From the NCBI GenBank assembly GCA_017517805.1, contig JAFWYD010000084.1, positions 1 to 64,000 of the forward strand: a DNA stretch of 64,000 bases, written 5' to 3'. The position numbers were made by a program, and so were the translations under genes. The first letter of the stretch is position 1; every line of letters begins with the position of its first letter. A model generated the notes under the pieces. It was given only the letters and a program-made list of their open reading frames with translations. It ran no database searches and was not told the origin of the DNA. The stretch is from Akkermansia sp. Lineage in GTDB: Bacteria > Verrucomicrobiota > Verrucomicrobiia > Verrucomicrobiales > Akkermansiaceae. Shown here piece after piece: positions 25,313 through 34,291 of this stretch.

Positions 25313-26845
25313 TCAACGTCTGCGGAACAAACCATTGAAGGCGCTGATACCCTTGGGCATCTTCGGCCTTGCGCCGCCCCCACCCATCAACGAAGAAAGG
25401 TCAGGCATCTGGCTCATATCAGGCATACCGCCCTGCCCCATGAGCGCACTCATATCAGGCATACCACCACCGCCCTGGGCATTCATCATGGCATTCATAT
25501 CAGGCATGCCTCCCTTGGCTCCCTTCATGAGATTCTTCATCATGCCTCCCATCTTGCCCTTGCCTCCCATCATCTCCTTCATCTCCTTGAAATTCTTGAT
25601 GAAGCGGTTCACCTCAATCTCAGACACACCGGAGCCTTTCGCAATGCGACGACGGCGGCTGGGAATCAAGAGCTTGTAATTCACGCGCTCCTCCGGAGTC
25701 ATGGAAAGCACAATCGCCTCCATGCGCTTCATGCGTCTAGGATCCATCGACCCTTCAGGCAGCTGCTTTCGAATCTTGCTGAAGCCGGGCAGAAGCCCCA
25801 GCAGCCCCTCCAGCGGCCCAAGGCTCTGCATCATCTTCATCTGGCTCAGGAAATCATTGAAATTGAACTCACCGCTCATCATGCGGGTCATCGAGTTCAT
25901 GGCAGACTCCTGGTCAATCTTCTCGGCCGCTTTCTCCACCAGCCCCACAATATCGCCCATGCCCAGGATGCGGTCGGCCATGCGCTGCGGTACGAAGGGG
26001 CCGAACATATCGAGCTTCTCACCCTCGCCCATGTATTTGATGGGCTTGCCGGTGATGGCTCGCATGGAAAGAGCAGCACCACCGCGGGCATCGCCATCCA
26101 GCTTGGTCAGGATGATACCCGTGAGCCCCACGGCCTTATCGAAAGTCTGCGCCACGCGCACCGCCTGCTGGCCGGTTGCAGCATCTGCCACGAGCAGAGC
26201 CTCCTGGGGCTCCAGAAACTTTGCCAGCTTCTTCAGCTCTGCAACCAGTTCCTCATCGACCTCCTGGCGACCGGCTGTATCAAAGATAATCACATCGTGC
26301 TCCTGGCCGGCTGCCCATCTGAGGGCATCCTTCGCCACACGAATCACATCCTTCTCCGCAGCAGAGGGGGTGTAGACAGGCACCTCAATCTGCCCCGCAA
26401 GCGTAGCCAGCTGGTCAATAGCCGCCGGACGGATCAGGTCGCAGGCCACCAGAAGCGGCTTCCGGCCTTCCATCTTCAGACGCCGGGCAAGCTTGGCGCT
26501 GGTTGTGGTCTTACCCGCGCCGTTGAGGCCCACTACCAGGATACGAGCCGGGGCTGGTTCCAGCTGCAAGGGAGCGGCATCTCCTCCCAGCAGCTCAGCA
26601 AGCTGGTCGCGGAAAATCTTGATCATCTGCTCACCCGGCTTGACCGATTTGAGCACTTTCTCGCCCATGGCTTCCTCCTTCACATGCGCGATGAACTCGC
26701 GCGCGACGCTGTACTCTACATCGGCATCAAGCAGGGCCATGCGCACATCGCGCAACGCATCCTTGATATTGGACTCTGTAATCTTGCTCAATCCGCGCAT
26801 TTTGCGGAAAGCGTCATCAAGCTTATCAGAAAGGAGGGAAAACAT
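25313..26845 (-). CDS. ffh: Signal recognition particle GTPase Ffh
   Basis: The 510-residue SRP54 protein binds signal sequences of nascent membrane proteins with 4.5S RNA. The N domain (LSDKLDDAFRKMRGLSKITE) is followed by the G domain with GLNGAGKTTTSAKLA, the RPAAIDQL box, DTAGRQEVDEEL and TKLDGDARGG, and by a Met-rich M domain with SRRRRIAKGSGVSEIEVNRF, the RNA-binding helix. A tail of about 65 residues with five MPDM units and Gly runs makes it longer than the usual 450. The -10 box TAATTT ends exactly 7 bp before this ATG, which implies a leaderless mRNA. It heads the operon with TIGR03790, ogt, argD and the ankyrin gene. No SRP RNA gene was seen. Confidence 0.96.
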   Translation of the reverse strand: MFSLLSDKLDDAFRKMRGLSKITESNIKDALRDVRMALLDADVEYSVAREFIAHVKEEAMGEKVLKSVKPGEQMIKIFRDQLAELLGGDAAPLQLEPAPARILVVGLNGAGKTTTSAKLARRLKMEGRKPLLVACDLIRPAAIDQLATLAGQIEVPVYTPSAAEKDVIRVAKDALRWAAGQEHDVIIFDTAGRQEVDEELVAELKKLAKFLEPQEALLVADAATGQQAVRVAQTFDKAVGLTGIILTKLDGDARGGAALSMRAITGKPIKYMGEGEKLDMFGPFVPQRMADRILGMGDIVGLVEKAAEKIDQESAMNSMTRMMSGEFNFNDFLSQMKMMQSLGPLEGLLGLLPGFSKIRKQLPEGSMDPRRMKRMEAIVLSMTPEERVNYKLLIPSRRRRIAKGSGVSEIEVNRFIKNFKEMKEMMGGKGKMGGMMKNLMKGAKGGMPDMNAMMNAQGGGGMPDMSALMGQGGMPDMSQMPDLSSLMGGGGARPKMPKGISAFNGLFRRR

Positions 26846-26851
26846 GCGTGA

Positions 26852-26880
26852 AAATTATCAGAAAATAATCGTAGTGTCAA
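26852..26880 (-). promoter_or_regulatory. Promoter of the ffh operon, probably leaderless
   Basis: TTGACA - 17 bp - TAATTT on the minus strand; the expected start point falls on the A of the ffh ATG. Confidence 0.6.
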
Positions 26881-26906
26881 GCAGACGAGCCGTCAGCAGG
26901 CGCATT

Positions 26907-27320
26907 CTATCTCAACAAAGCAGCCACATGCGGCAGCAAATCCACATCTGCCGGCAGCCAGGCAACACTTTCCAACTCACCGGCCCCCAGCCAGCGAGCC
27001 TCCGCATGCTCCCGCAGCTGCAATTCACCGCTGCATACCCGGCAGGCATAGCACCGCATGCTGAGGTGAAATGCGGGGTAATCCCACTCCACCGTATGCA
27101 CCAGCCCCCCTACCTTCAGAAACAGGCCGAGTTCCTCATCGATTTCACGCACTACGGCAGCCTCTGGGGTTTCACCGGGTTCAATCTTGCCACCAGGAAA
27201 CTCCCAGCCGCCACCGTGCTTATGCTCCGGGCACTTGACCGCCAGCACCCTGCCCTCATCATCCAGGATGAGGGCGGCCACCACCTCTACCGTTTTTCGC
27301 GCTACCTGTTCCATGTGCAT
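26907..27320 (-). CDS. mutT-like: MutT-like Nudix hydrolase
   Basis: The 137-residue Nudix enzyme has the full Nudix box GGKIEPGETPEAAVVREIDEELGL (Gx5Ex7REUxEExGU) at about residue 40. The short single-domain form, VAALILDDEGRVLAVKCPE start and WEFPGGK are as in 8-oxo-dGTP hydrolases of the MutT/NudG group, which clean the nucleotide pool or hydrolyse CTP-like nucleotides. ATG at 27320 (MHMEQVARK) or 27314 is taken as start. The longer frame runs into the promoter. Confidence 0.85.
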   Translation of the reverse strand: MHMEQVARKTVEVVAALILDDEGRVLAVKCPEHKHGGGWEFPGGKIEPGETPEAAVVREIDEELGLFLKVGGLVHTVEWDYPAFHLSMRCYACRVCSGELQLREHAEARWLGAGELESVAWLPADVDLLPHVAALLR

Positions 27321-27331
27321 CTCTGCGCGCG

Positions 27332-27360
27332 ATGATAGCACAGCCGGGTAGTGCATGCAA
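27332..27360 (-). promoter_or_regulatory. Promoter of the Nudix gene
   Basis: TTGCAT - 17 bp - TATCAT on the minus strand, 12 bp from ATG 27320; divergent from the promoter at 27394-27421. Confidence 0.5.
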
Positions 27361-27393
27361 ACGCATACTGACACAGCGAAGCAGTTTTCGGGC

Positions 27394-27421
27394 TTGCAAC
27401 GGTGGGGGAAAAGGGTAGAAT
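27394..27421 (+). promoter_or_regulatory. Promoter of the SurA/PpiD-like gene
   Basis: TTGCAA - 16 bp - TAGAAT; the leader to ATG 27445 would be about 17 bases. Confidence 0.6.
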
Positions 27422-27444
27422 AGCCGCATTAGCACGATTTTATC

Positions 27445-29208
27445 ATGAGCGCACTCGAATTCATCCGCAAAAATTCGCTTCTCGTACTCATCGTCGTAGC
27501 CGGCGTAGGCCTGGGTCTGCTGATGATGGACTACGGTGACCGGGGTAACATGTTTGTGAAGGACTACTACATCCAGGTCAACGGCACTGGCTATACCTAC
27601 CCGGAAACAGCCAGCCTCGGTGAAACCGGGCAGAGCTACATCCAGTCCCTGCACAACTCCACCACCAGCAAGCTGCGCAATATGTTCGACAAGGATGGCA
27701 ACGAAGAGCTGGATGATACCGAAATGGCAGCCCTGCAGGCCTGGACGACTGAGCACCCGGAAGTTGACCAGTTCGGGCAGTTCCTGAGTGCTCTTTTCCA
27801 GAACTGGTGCTACGGCTTTGCCGATGATGCCGCAGTCAACATCGCCGTGAACCGCGCAGTCATCCAGGCCCAGGGCAAGGAACTCGGCATTGCTCCCTCC
27901 AAGGAGCAGATTGATACCTACCTGCAGGCCATGCCCGTGTTCAAGAAGGGAGATGGCAGCTTCGACCAGGAGCTCTACCAGCGTCTGACCGGCTTCCGCA
28001 ATGGAGCGGCTAACCACCAGCAGGAAAAATCCTTCCGCAGCGTCATTGCTGATATGATGGTCTGGGAGGCCATTGCCAACCTCATGACAGACGGACTCCA
28101 GCTCCAGAACAAGAGCACCAGCGAACTGGTGGACGTGATGAACCAGCAGATGCGCGGCAAGACAGCATGGCTGGCCAAGGACCGACTCCCTGCCCCGGCA
28201 GCCGCCACGGATGAGGAAATCAAGGCATACTGGGAGCAGAACAAGGACAAGTACAAGAGCACAGAGCGCCGCATCGTCTCCATCTACACCCTGACCCCGG
28301 CCGCTGATTCCAGCCTGGAAGCCCTCATGTCCACAGCCGATATCCTCATGCAGGACCTCTCACAGGCCAACGGCAAGGGCTTCGACCAGAAACTGGCTGC
28401 GGCTGCTGAAAACCCCGAAAACGAAGCCTTCACCTACCAGAACGCTGAAGGCAAGAGCCACACCACTTTCGAGCTCTGCACTCTGGCCGATGCCCCGCAG
28501 GCCATGCGCATCCAGGTAGAGCACAACGGCTCCACCACCACCCTGGCAGACATCGCATTCAACGAAGTTGACACAGCCCCCACGGTTGCTGAGTTCGAAG
28601 CAGCCAGAACCGCCGGTAAGGATGATGAGCTGCCCAGCATCCGCCAGGTGCGTGGTTATTTCCCCACGGCAGATGGCAAGCTCGCATTCATCCGCGTGGA
28701 GGCCATTGAGCAGCCCAGCGTGCTTGACTTCGAGGCCGCCAAGGCTGCCGCCGCTGCCGACCTGCAGGCAGAGCGGGCCACCAATGCCCTGAGCGATGCA
28801 GCCACCAAGCTTTACAACGACATGACCACAGCCTGCAACGAAGGCGGTCTCGATGCCGCGTTTGCCAAAGCTGCCGAGGCCGGAGCCATCGTGGAGGACT
28901 TCGGCCCGGTCGGGCTTGGTATCTCCCACAAGGGACTCCCCATGGGGCTGGAGGTCCAGGCCCTCATCAGCGTGCCGAGCGGCAAGCTGGCCCCCATGGT
29001 TACCCTCAATGGCGGAGCCCGCATCTCCGGCGTGACCGGGCGCACGGTTGAAACCAGCGCCCAGTATGCCGCGATGAAGTCCTTCATGCACATCCCCGCA
29101 CAGAACATGCGCCTGCGCGAACGAGTCATGATGGACTGGCTCCACGATACCTACACGCGTTATAACGTGCGCCTTTCCGAGCACATCAAGCTCAATACTC
29201 AGAAATAA
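27445..29208 (+). CDS. PpiD/SurA-like periplasmic folding factor with an EF-hand-like loop
   Basis: The 587-residue protein has an N-terminal anchor (SLLVLIVVAGVGLGLLMM, residues 10-27) and a large periplasmic part, the layout of PpiD. About residues 125-260 form a SurA_N-type helical domain (INRAVIQAQGKELGIAPSKEQIDTYL). EIKAYWEQNKDKYKSTERRIVSIYTL marks the start of the region where parvulin domains lie in PpiD, but no clear parvulin active-site pattern is seen, so it may be a chaperone without isomerase activity. Residues 75-92 (FDKDGNEELDDTEMAAL) match a calcium-binding EF-hand loop except for Glu at position 6. It is followed 24 bases on by the POT transporter. Confidence 0.8.
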   Translation: MSALEFIRKNSLLVLIVVAGVGLGLLMMDYGDRGNMFVKDYYIQVNGTGYTYPETASLGETGQSYIQSLHNSTTSKLRNMFDKDGNEELDDTEMAALQAWTTEHPEVDQFGQFLSALFQNWCYGFADDAAVNIAVNRAVIQAQGKELGIAPSKEQIDTYLQAMPVFKKGDGSFDQELYQRLTGFRNGAANHQQEKSFRSVIADMMVWEAIANLMTDGLQLQNKSTSELVDVMNQQMRGKTAWLAKDRLPAPAAATDEEIKAYWEQNKDKYKSTERRIVSIYTLTPAADSSLEALMSTADILMQDLSQANGKGFDQKLAAAAENPENEAFTYQNAEGKSHTTFELCTLADAPQAMRIQVEHNGSTTTLADIAFNEVDTAPTVAEFEAARTAGKDDELPSIRQVRGYFPTADGKLAFIRVEAIEQPSVLDFEAAKAAAAADLQAERATNALSDAATKLYNDMTTACNEGGLDAAFAKAAEAGAIVEDFGPVGLGISHKGLPMGLEVQALISVPSGKLAPMVTLNGGARISGVTGRTVETSAQYAAMKSFMHIPAQNMRLRERVMMDWLHDTYTRYNVRLSEHIKLNTQK

Positions 29209-29231
29209 ACCTGAAAAAGCTACGATTTGCC

Positions 29232-30875
29232 ATGGCCCTGCCTGCACAGACCAAATACATCGTAGGCAATGAGGCCTGCGAACGATTCAGCTTCTACGGT
29301 ATGCGGAGCATCCTCGTCGCCTATATGACGGGGATGCTTCTCATGTCTAAGAACGAAGCCACGGAAGTGGTGCACCTGTTCATCGCCTGCACCTACCTGC
29401 TACCGCTCCTCGGTGCATGGCTGGCAGACCGCTTCCTCGGTCGCTACCGCACCATCATCTCCATCTCCCTGCTCTACTGCCTGGGCAACGCGGTGCTTGC
29501 CATGGCCGATTTTGCGGGCGATATCGAGACCCGCAAATGGGTACTCTTCACCGGTCTGGCCATCATCGCCATCGGCGCAGGCGGCATCAAGCCCTGTGTC
29601 TCGGCCTTCGTGGGCGACCAGGTTCCCGAATCTGAAAAGAACGGGCCGACCATGACCCGGCTGTATGCCGCCTTCTACTGGTCCATCAACCTGGGTTCCT
29701 TCTTCTCCTTCCTGGTCATCCCCTGGGTTCGCCAGAACTGGGGGTATAGCTGGGCTTTCGGTATCCCCGGCATCTTCATGGCTCTGGCCACCCTCATTTT
29801 CTGGCTCGGCCGCAAGAAGTATAACCACGTGCCGCCGACTCAGCCGGAGTTCCTGAAAGCGCTCCTCTGCCGTGTCTTCTGCGGTGCCGCGCGCGCCTGC
29901 GAGCGCTTCGGCGGAGCCGCAGTCTCACGCGCCACAAACACGGCCATCGGCATTGCGGCCTTCGTGGTCATAGCCCCCATCATCATCCTGCTCGGCAAAT
30001 GGGCGCACGGTGGAGCCACGCAGCTGGCCCTCCTGGGAGGCTTGGGCGAAACACCTGCTGCCCTCTGCGGACTTGCGGCCATGCTGCTCTACATCATTGC
30101 GCTGGCGCTCGCGGGGCTCAAACTCGCGGCCAGCACCGGCATGGGGGGATTCCTCGGGCTTGCAGGCAGCATGATTTTCAACGACAAAGCCACGACGGAT
30201 ACCCGATTCTCCGATAATGAACAGCGAGGGGTCCGCAACCTGGTGCGCGTACTGGTGGTATTCCTGATGATTATCCCCTTCTGGAGCCTGTATGACCAGA
30301 CAGCCTCCACCTGGGTGCTGCAAGGCAAGCAGATGCAAAGCATCGACCTGAGCTGGGGCTCTGTCAAGTTCTGCTTCGGTGCCGAAGAGATGCAGAGCTT
30401 CAATCCCCTGCTCATCATGATTTTCGTGCCCCTCGTCACCCTGTTCGTGTACCCCTGCATCGGCCGCTGGGGAGCCCCGCTCAAACGCATGGGACTGGGA
30501 ATTCTCCTGGCAGGTATCGCCTATGGAGCCGTGGCGGCTCTCCAGCAGAGAATCGATGCCGGAACCCAGCTGAGCATCCTGTGGCAGTGTATCCCCTATT
30601 TCCTGCTCACCCTCTCGGAGATTCTGGTCAGCACCACCGGCCTGGAATACGCCTACACCGCCGCCGGTAAAAACCTCAAGAGCATTGTCTCGAGCTTCTG
30701 GCTGCTCACCAGCACCCTGGGCAACCTGCTGGTGGTCTTCCTCACTTCCCTTGTGGATGACCCCGCTGGTGTCAGCGCCTTCATCCTTTACGGTTGCATG
30801 TCGCTCTGCGTGGGCTTCATCTTCCTCTTTGTCACCTCGCGCCCACAGTTCAAGGCCGAGGAAGAAACGGAATAA
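29232..30875 (+). CDS. dtpT-like: POT-family proton-coupled di/tripeptide transporter
   Basis: A 547-residue MFS protein of the PTR2 family that imports small peptides with protons. The ExxERF motif is NEACERFSFYG, and the second family signature is seen in GAGGIKPCVSAFVGDQV near residue 115-130. Predicted topology is about 14 spans, with a long insertion around residues 200-320. Its start is 24 bases behind the PpiD-like gene, so co-transcription is likely. Peptide uptake fits a gut or mucus-living organism, which is inference. Confidence 0.9.
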   Translation: MALPAQTKYIVGNEACERFSFYGMRSILVAYMTGMLLMSKNEATEVVHLFIACTYLLPLLGAWLADRFLGRYRTIISISLLYCLGNAVLAMADFAGDIETRKWVLFTGLAIIAIGAGGIKPCVSAFVGDQVPESEKNGPTMTRLYAAFYWSINLGSFFSFLVIPWVRQNWGYSWAFGIPGIFMALATLIFWLGRKKYNHVPPTQPEFLKALLCRVFCGAARACERFGGAAVSRATNTAIGIAAFVVIAPIIILLGKWAHGGATQLALLGGLGETPAALCGLAAMLLYIIALALAGLKLAASTGMGGFLGLAGSMIFNDKATTDTRFSDNEQRGVRNLVRVLVVFLMIIPFWSLYDQTASTWVLQGKQMQSIDLSWGSVKFCFGAEEMQSFNPLLIMIFVPLVTLFVYPCIGRWGAPLKRMGLGILLAGIAYGAVAALQQRIDAGTQLSILWQCIPYFLLTLSEILVSTTGLEYAYTAAGKNLKSIVSSFWLLTSTLGNLLVVFLTSLVDDPAGVSAFILYGCMSLCVGFIFLFVTSRPQFKAEEETE

Positions 30876-30896
30876 AATCCCCGAAGCACCTCCCTG

Positions 30897-31088
30897 CTAT
30901 TCCCCCGAGGCTTCAGCTCCGGCTGCCTGCGGGGGATTCTCTTTCCCCTCACAGGCCTCCACCTGCACCGGTACACGCTCCGTTGCGACCAGCACCATCG
31001 GGCGGGGAAGCAATCCGCTCCCCATTCCCACCGGAAAACTCACAGCTACATAAAGCCACCTGCATACGCTGACAATCCGTTCCTTCAT
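30897..31088 (-). CDS. Possible small exported protein, 63 residues
   Basis: The reading frame MKERIVSVCRWLYVAVSFPVG... has a positively charged start and a hydrophobic stretch like a signal peptide, then a polar Glu/Ala-rich end. A possible promoter (TTGATT, 19 bp, TAGGAT) ends 12 bp before the ATG, the spacing seen for other genes here. The -10 box lies between the arms of the palindrome GTCTGG-11-CCAGAC, a possible operator. Its end overlaps the POT terminator hairpin, which lowers confidence. No family recognised. Confidence 0.3.
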   Translation of the reverse strand: MKERIVSVCRWLYVAVSFPVGMGSGLLPRPMVLVATERVPVQVEACEGKENPPQAAGAEASGE

Positions 31089-31142
31089 GTCTGGCAGCCA
31101 TCCTACCAGACACGGAAGCTCAAAAATCAACAGACTCCATCA

Positions 31143-31165
31143 AAATGAACACAACCTGTTCATTT
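31143..31165. repeat. Perfect 9-bp inverted repeat
   Basis: AAATGAACA and TGTTCATTT separated by CAACC. AT-rich stem and short loop; could be a weak terminator for rmuC (TTTTGATGG follows on the minus strand) or a repressor site. Confidence 0.5.
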
Positions 31166-31273
31166 CACGTGATATACAATACAATAACCCGACACGACGA
31201 GAATTGAAGAAAAGAGCACTAATTTGAAACTATTTTCTTTGAATATAAATACATTATCACAGTCAGGCAATTT

Positions 31274-32479
31274 TTAATCTTCGGGTGCATCCGACACATC
31301 ATCCAAGGAGAGGCGGCGGGAAGGATTAATACCGAAGCTGCGCAGCTCATCAATCTGGCGGACGAGATTACCATTGCCTGTCTTGAATTGCCCGCGCGCC
31401 TGCTCGTAAGCCTTGGAGAGCGTATCAATGGCGCGCTTGATTTTATCCATACTATCATCCAGCGATGCGCATTTCTTGTACAACAGCTCCGCGCGGGAGA
31501 TGATATTGTGAACATTCCGGGACTGGCGCTCCTTCTGCCAGAGGTTGGCGGCCAGCTGCAAGGCCATGAGGAGATTGGTAGGGCTGATTAAGAGCACACC
31601 ACGGTCGTATGCCTCGCGCACCAGCTGGGGCTGGTTCTGCACTGCGCCGATGTAGGCCGCCTCATTGGGCATGAACATGAGCACGTGGCCAATAGAGCCG
31701 GGTACGATAGAGGCATAATCCTTGCCTGCGAGCTCCATAATATGCTTCCGCACAGAATCGACATGAGCCTTGAGCGCAACGGCGCGTTCCTCCGGGGCAG
31801 AATCTGCACCCAGCTCAACCAGGCGGGAATAGGCCGTGAGCGACACCTTGGAATCGATGATGATGCGGCGGTCCTCCGGCAGATTTACAATCACATCCGG
31901 TCGGAAGGTGTTTCCCTCCCGGTCCTTGTAGCTGGACTGGGTGACGAATTCCTCACCTGGGCGCAGGCCGCTGCTTTCCAGCAGGCGGGAGAGAATCATC
32001 TCACCCCAGTCGCCCTGCATTTTAGAATCGCCCTTCAGCGCACGCGTAAGATTTGCGGCATCCTGGCCGATACCGTCGGCCCGCTCCATGAGCTGTTTGA
32101 CCAGCGTTTCAATGCTGGTGCGAGCCGTTGCATTGCCGGTGTTGGTTTCCGCCACCGCCTTGCGAAGCACATCGAGCTGCTCTCGAAGAGGCTGGAGCAC
32201 ATGGCCGAGCTGCTCCTTGCTGCTGGCTTTGAGCTGGTCGGTATTGTGATCGAGTATACGGCGGGAAAGCTGCTCAAAGCGCTCCTCCAGTTGTTTCTGG
32301 CGTTCCAGCCAACGCTGCTCTTCCATCTGCATCTGCTGCTGGAGGAAGGCATTCTGCTGCTCCAGCGCAAGCACTTTCATATCAGATTCCTTGCGGCGGA
32401 GAGAAGCCAGGAGATACCCCACCAGCACACCTGCTGCCGCAGCAGCCAGGGCCGTCATCAGGAAATATACGATATACAT
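31274..32479 (-). CDS. rmuC: DNA recombination protein RmuC
   Basis: The 401-residue RmuC limits inversions at short inverted repeats in E. coli and carries a PD-(D/E)XK-like nuclease core. An N-terminal membrane segment (FLMTALAAAAAGVLVGYLLA) is followed by a coiled coil (about 30-120), then the conserved core GDWGEMILSRLLESSGLRPGEEF, RPDVIVNLPEDRRIIIDSKVSL and NRVLMFMPNEAAYIGA-like segment, LLISPTNLLMALQLAANLWQKERQSRN. Length and motifs are complete. It is the last gene of the ylbF-eptA-rmuC unit. Confidence 0.93.
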   Translation of the reverse strand: MYIVYFLMTALAAAAAGVLVGYLLASLRRKESDMKVLALEQQNAFLQQQMQMEEQRWLERQKQLEERFEQLSRRILDHNTDQLKASSKEQLGHVLQPLREQLDVLRKAVAETNTGNATARTSIETLVKQLMERADGIGQDAANLTRALKGDSKMQGDWGEMILSRLLESSGLRPGEEFVTQSSYKDREGNTFRPDVIVNLPEDRRIIIDSKVSLTAYSRLVELGADSAPEERAVALKAHVDSVRKHIMELAGKDYASIVPGSIGHVLMFMPNEAAYIGAVQNQPQLVREAYDRGVLLISPTNLLMALQLAANLWQKERQSRNVHNIISRAELLYKKCASLDDSMDKIKRAIDTLSKAYEQARGQFKTGNGNLVRQIDELRSFGINPSRRLSLDDVSDAPED

Positions 32480-32500
32480 AGGGAAATGAAGGGGAAAAAA

Positions 32501-34279
32501 TCAGGGCTTTGGCCCGGTATAAGGTTGGGCTGCGGGGGCAGTCAGATCCAGCGAGGCATTATAAAACGGAGACTGCACACGGAACATCCCCAGGAGCGTG
32601 TGGAACAAATGCTCATGCGCCACACAAAGGCTCGCATTGGTGCGCAACTGCTGCAACGCCGGAGCAAAATGCGGATGAAGCTTCTCGAAAGCCTCATTGT
32701 ACAACACAAACATGCCCACCCGGCACCCCGTGGTGGAGTGGTAGGAAATATGCTGCTCACCCAGAGCAGCGCGCCCCCACATACCATCGTGCCCAAGGTA
32801 TTCGCCATGGTCGCTCACATAGAAATAGATAAAGGGGCGGTCCTGAATCGCCATCACAACCCGCCGCACAAACTCATCGGTATAATGCACCGTGCTGTCG
32901 TAGGCATTGTTCACCTCCAGAGCCTGAGAAGCGGGATCCTGGAAATGAGAAGCGGCGGGAGCAAAAGGTGGATTCTTCCGGTCGTAATGCTCAAACGGTG
33001 TGTGGCTGCCCTCATTGTTCACAAAGAACAGCAGGTTCTGACCACGCGGCACGCTCTGCAGAACCTGCTGCATCTGCGGTACTGCCGTCCACGGGCTGCC
33101 GGGTGCATTGAACTTCTGCCGGGAACGGTGGGTCAGCATGAGCACCACGCGGTCATACTTGAGCTTCTGCGCACAGCGGCGGCCAAAGAAGCTGTACATC
33201 TCGAAGCCATGCTCGACAAACAAATCCAGCACAGAACCTGTTTTCGGCAACATCTCCGGGCGTTTCTCGTGAATATCGCGCCGGGCATCAGTGAGCAAGG
33301 CAATCTGAGCCTGGCAAGTATCGCATGCTGCAGAAATACAATCGGGGAAATTGATGACACTCTGCTGCTGCCGGAGCCACGGAGTAGTATCACGCTCATA
33401 CCCATTGAGGCTCATGCGGTCTGCGCGGATACTCTCACCCACATGCACCACAAGAACCACCCCTTCTCCCCCGCGCAGCGTATTCAGCGAGCTGGGCTGG
33501 GCAGTGGGGGAAGTCAGGCTTTCCACCTGGTTGATAGTAGCCTCGTTGATGGTGAGCGCCTCACTCGCAGCATGGTAAAGCAGTGGCACTTCCGGCACCG
33601 GCCAGTATAACTCCTGTTTCTGCTTATTCGGCGGCACCAGGAGCCCGAAGGCCAGGCTTGCCCCGCCGAACAGACAGGCTGCATTGAAAAGAGAAAGACT
33701 ATGCTGCCGGCACAGAAGCTTGCGCATCCCCCAGCAGAAAAGCACGGAAAGCACGAAGGAAAGCCCCAGAGTCCCCAGGTTCAACGGGGTCATATACGCC
33801 AGGGCATCGTCCCACGATGCCTCAATCGTCTCTGCCACCACCAGCGAATTGATGCGGGAGCCATATTGCAGGAAGCTGCATATCTGCATGATTTCCAACA
33901 CCAGGAACATAACCCAGAAGGCTATGGCTCCGGCCCTGAATACAGCCCAGAGCAGCAGCATGCAGCCCATGGTCATGAGCACCGAAACATGAAACTGCCA
34001 GGGTACGGAATAAGCAAAGAAATTGCAGATGCAATCAACAGGAACCGAAAGCAGCAACACCCCCCACAAAGCGTAACTCGCAGGAAGCAGCGGCTTGGAA
34101 CAAAGGCGGGCAAGCAGCATCCCGCCCCCGGCAAGCAAGGGGAGTATCAACACGCCCCAGCTCCACCAGGTGAACTCAAAATCGCAACGCCAGGTGTACG
34201 CGCCCATCCACGCCATCCATGCTGAAACAAGCAGCAGAACGGCGAAGAAGAAAACGCGCGATTTCACCCAACGCAGCAT
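32501..34279 (-). CDS. eptA-like: Phosphoethanolamine transferase, sulfatase fold
   Basis: A 592-residue inner-membrane enzyme with five N-terminal spans (to about residue 185) and a periplasmic alkaline-phosphatase-fold domain. It should move phosphoethanolamine from phosphatidylethanolamine to lipid A or another envelope glycan. Metal and nucleophile motifs are VVHVGESIRADRMSLNGYERDTTPWL, the nucleophile Thr in CDTCQAQIALLT, FFVNNEGSHTPFEHYDR and YVSDHGEYLGHDG. Cys pairs in the catalytic domain fit the disulfides of the family. Modification lowers the envelope charge and can give resistance to cationic peptides. The gene is 12 bases behind the YlbF gene and 21 before rmuC. Confidence 0.88.
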   Translation of the reverse strand: MLRWVKSRVFFFAVLLLVSAWMAWMGAYTWRCDFEFTWWSWGVLILPLLAGGGMLLARLCSKPLLPASYALWGVLLLSVPVDCICNFFAYSVPWQFHVSVLMTMGCMLLLWAVFRAGAIAFWVMFLVLEIMQICSFLQYGSRINSLVVAETIEASWDDALAYMTPLNLGTLGLSFVLSVLFCWGMRKLLCRQHSLSLFNAACLFGGASLAFGLLVPPNKQKQELYWPVPEVPLLYHAASEALTINEATINQVESLTSPTAQPSSLNTLRGGEGVVLVVHVGESIRADRMSLNGYERDTTPWLRQQQSVINFPDCISAACDTCQAQIALLTDARRDIHEKRPEMLPKTGSVLDLFVEHGFEMYSFFGRRCAQKLKYDRVVLMLTHRSRQKFNAPGSPWTAVPQMQQVLQSVPRGQNLLFFVNNEGSHTPFEHYDRKNPPFAPAASHFQDPASQALEVNNAYDSTVHYTDEFVRRVVMAIQDRPFIYFYVSDHGEYLGHDGMWGRAALGEQHISYHSTTGCRVGMFVLYNEAFEKLHPHFAPALQQLRTNASLCVAHEHLFHTLLGMFRVQSPFYNASLDLTAPAAQPYTGPKP

Positions 34280-34291
34280 AAACTAGCACGA

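Larger units (their letters stand above)
30876..31273. other. Intergenic region with hairpins and one possible small gene
   Basis: A GC hairpin (CCCCCGAGGC to GCCTGCGGGGG, 30902-30936) can end the POT transcript. Further right lies an AT-rich stretch with a perfect 9-bp inverted repeat AAATGAACA-5-TGTTCATTT (31143-31165), 110 bases behind rmuC. It may be a weak rmuC terminator or an operator. A possible 63-codon minus-strand gene is listed separately. Confidence 0.5.

Noticed and set aside
30897-30936. Riboswitch or structured RNA in the POT-rmuC gap
   Set aside because: Only simple GC and AT hairpins were found; no conserved aptamer-like sequence could be recognised.
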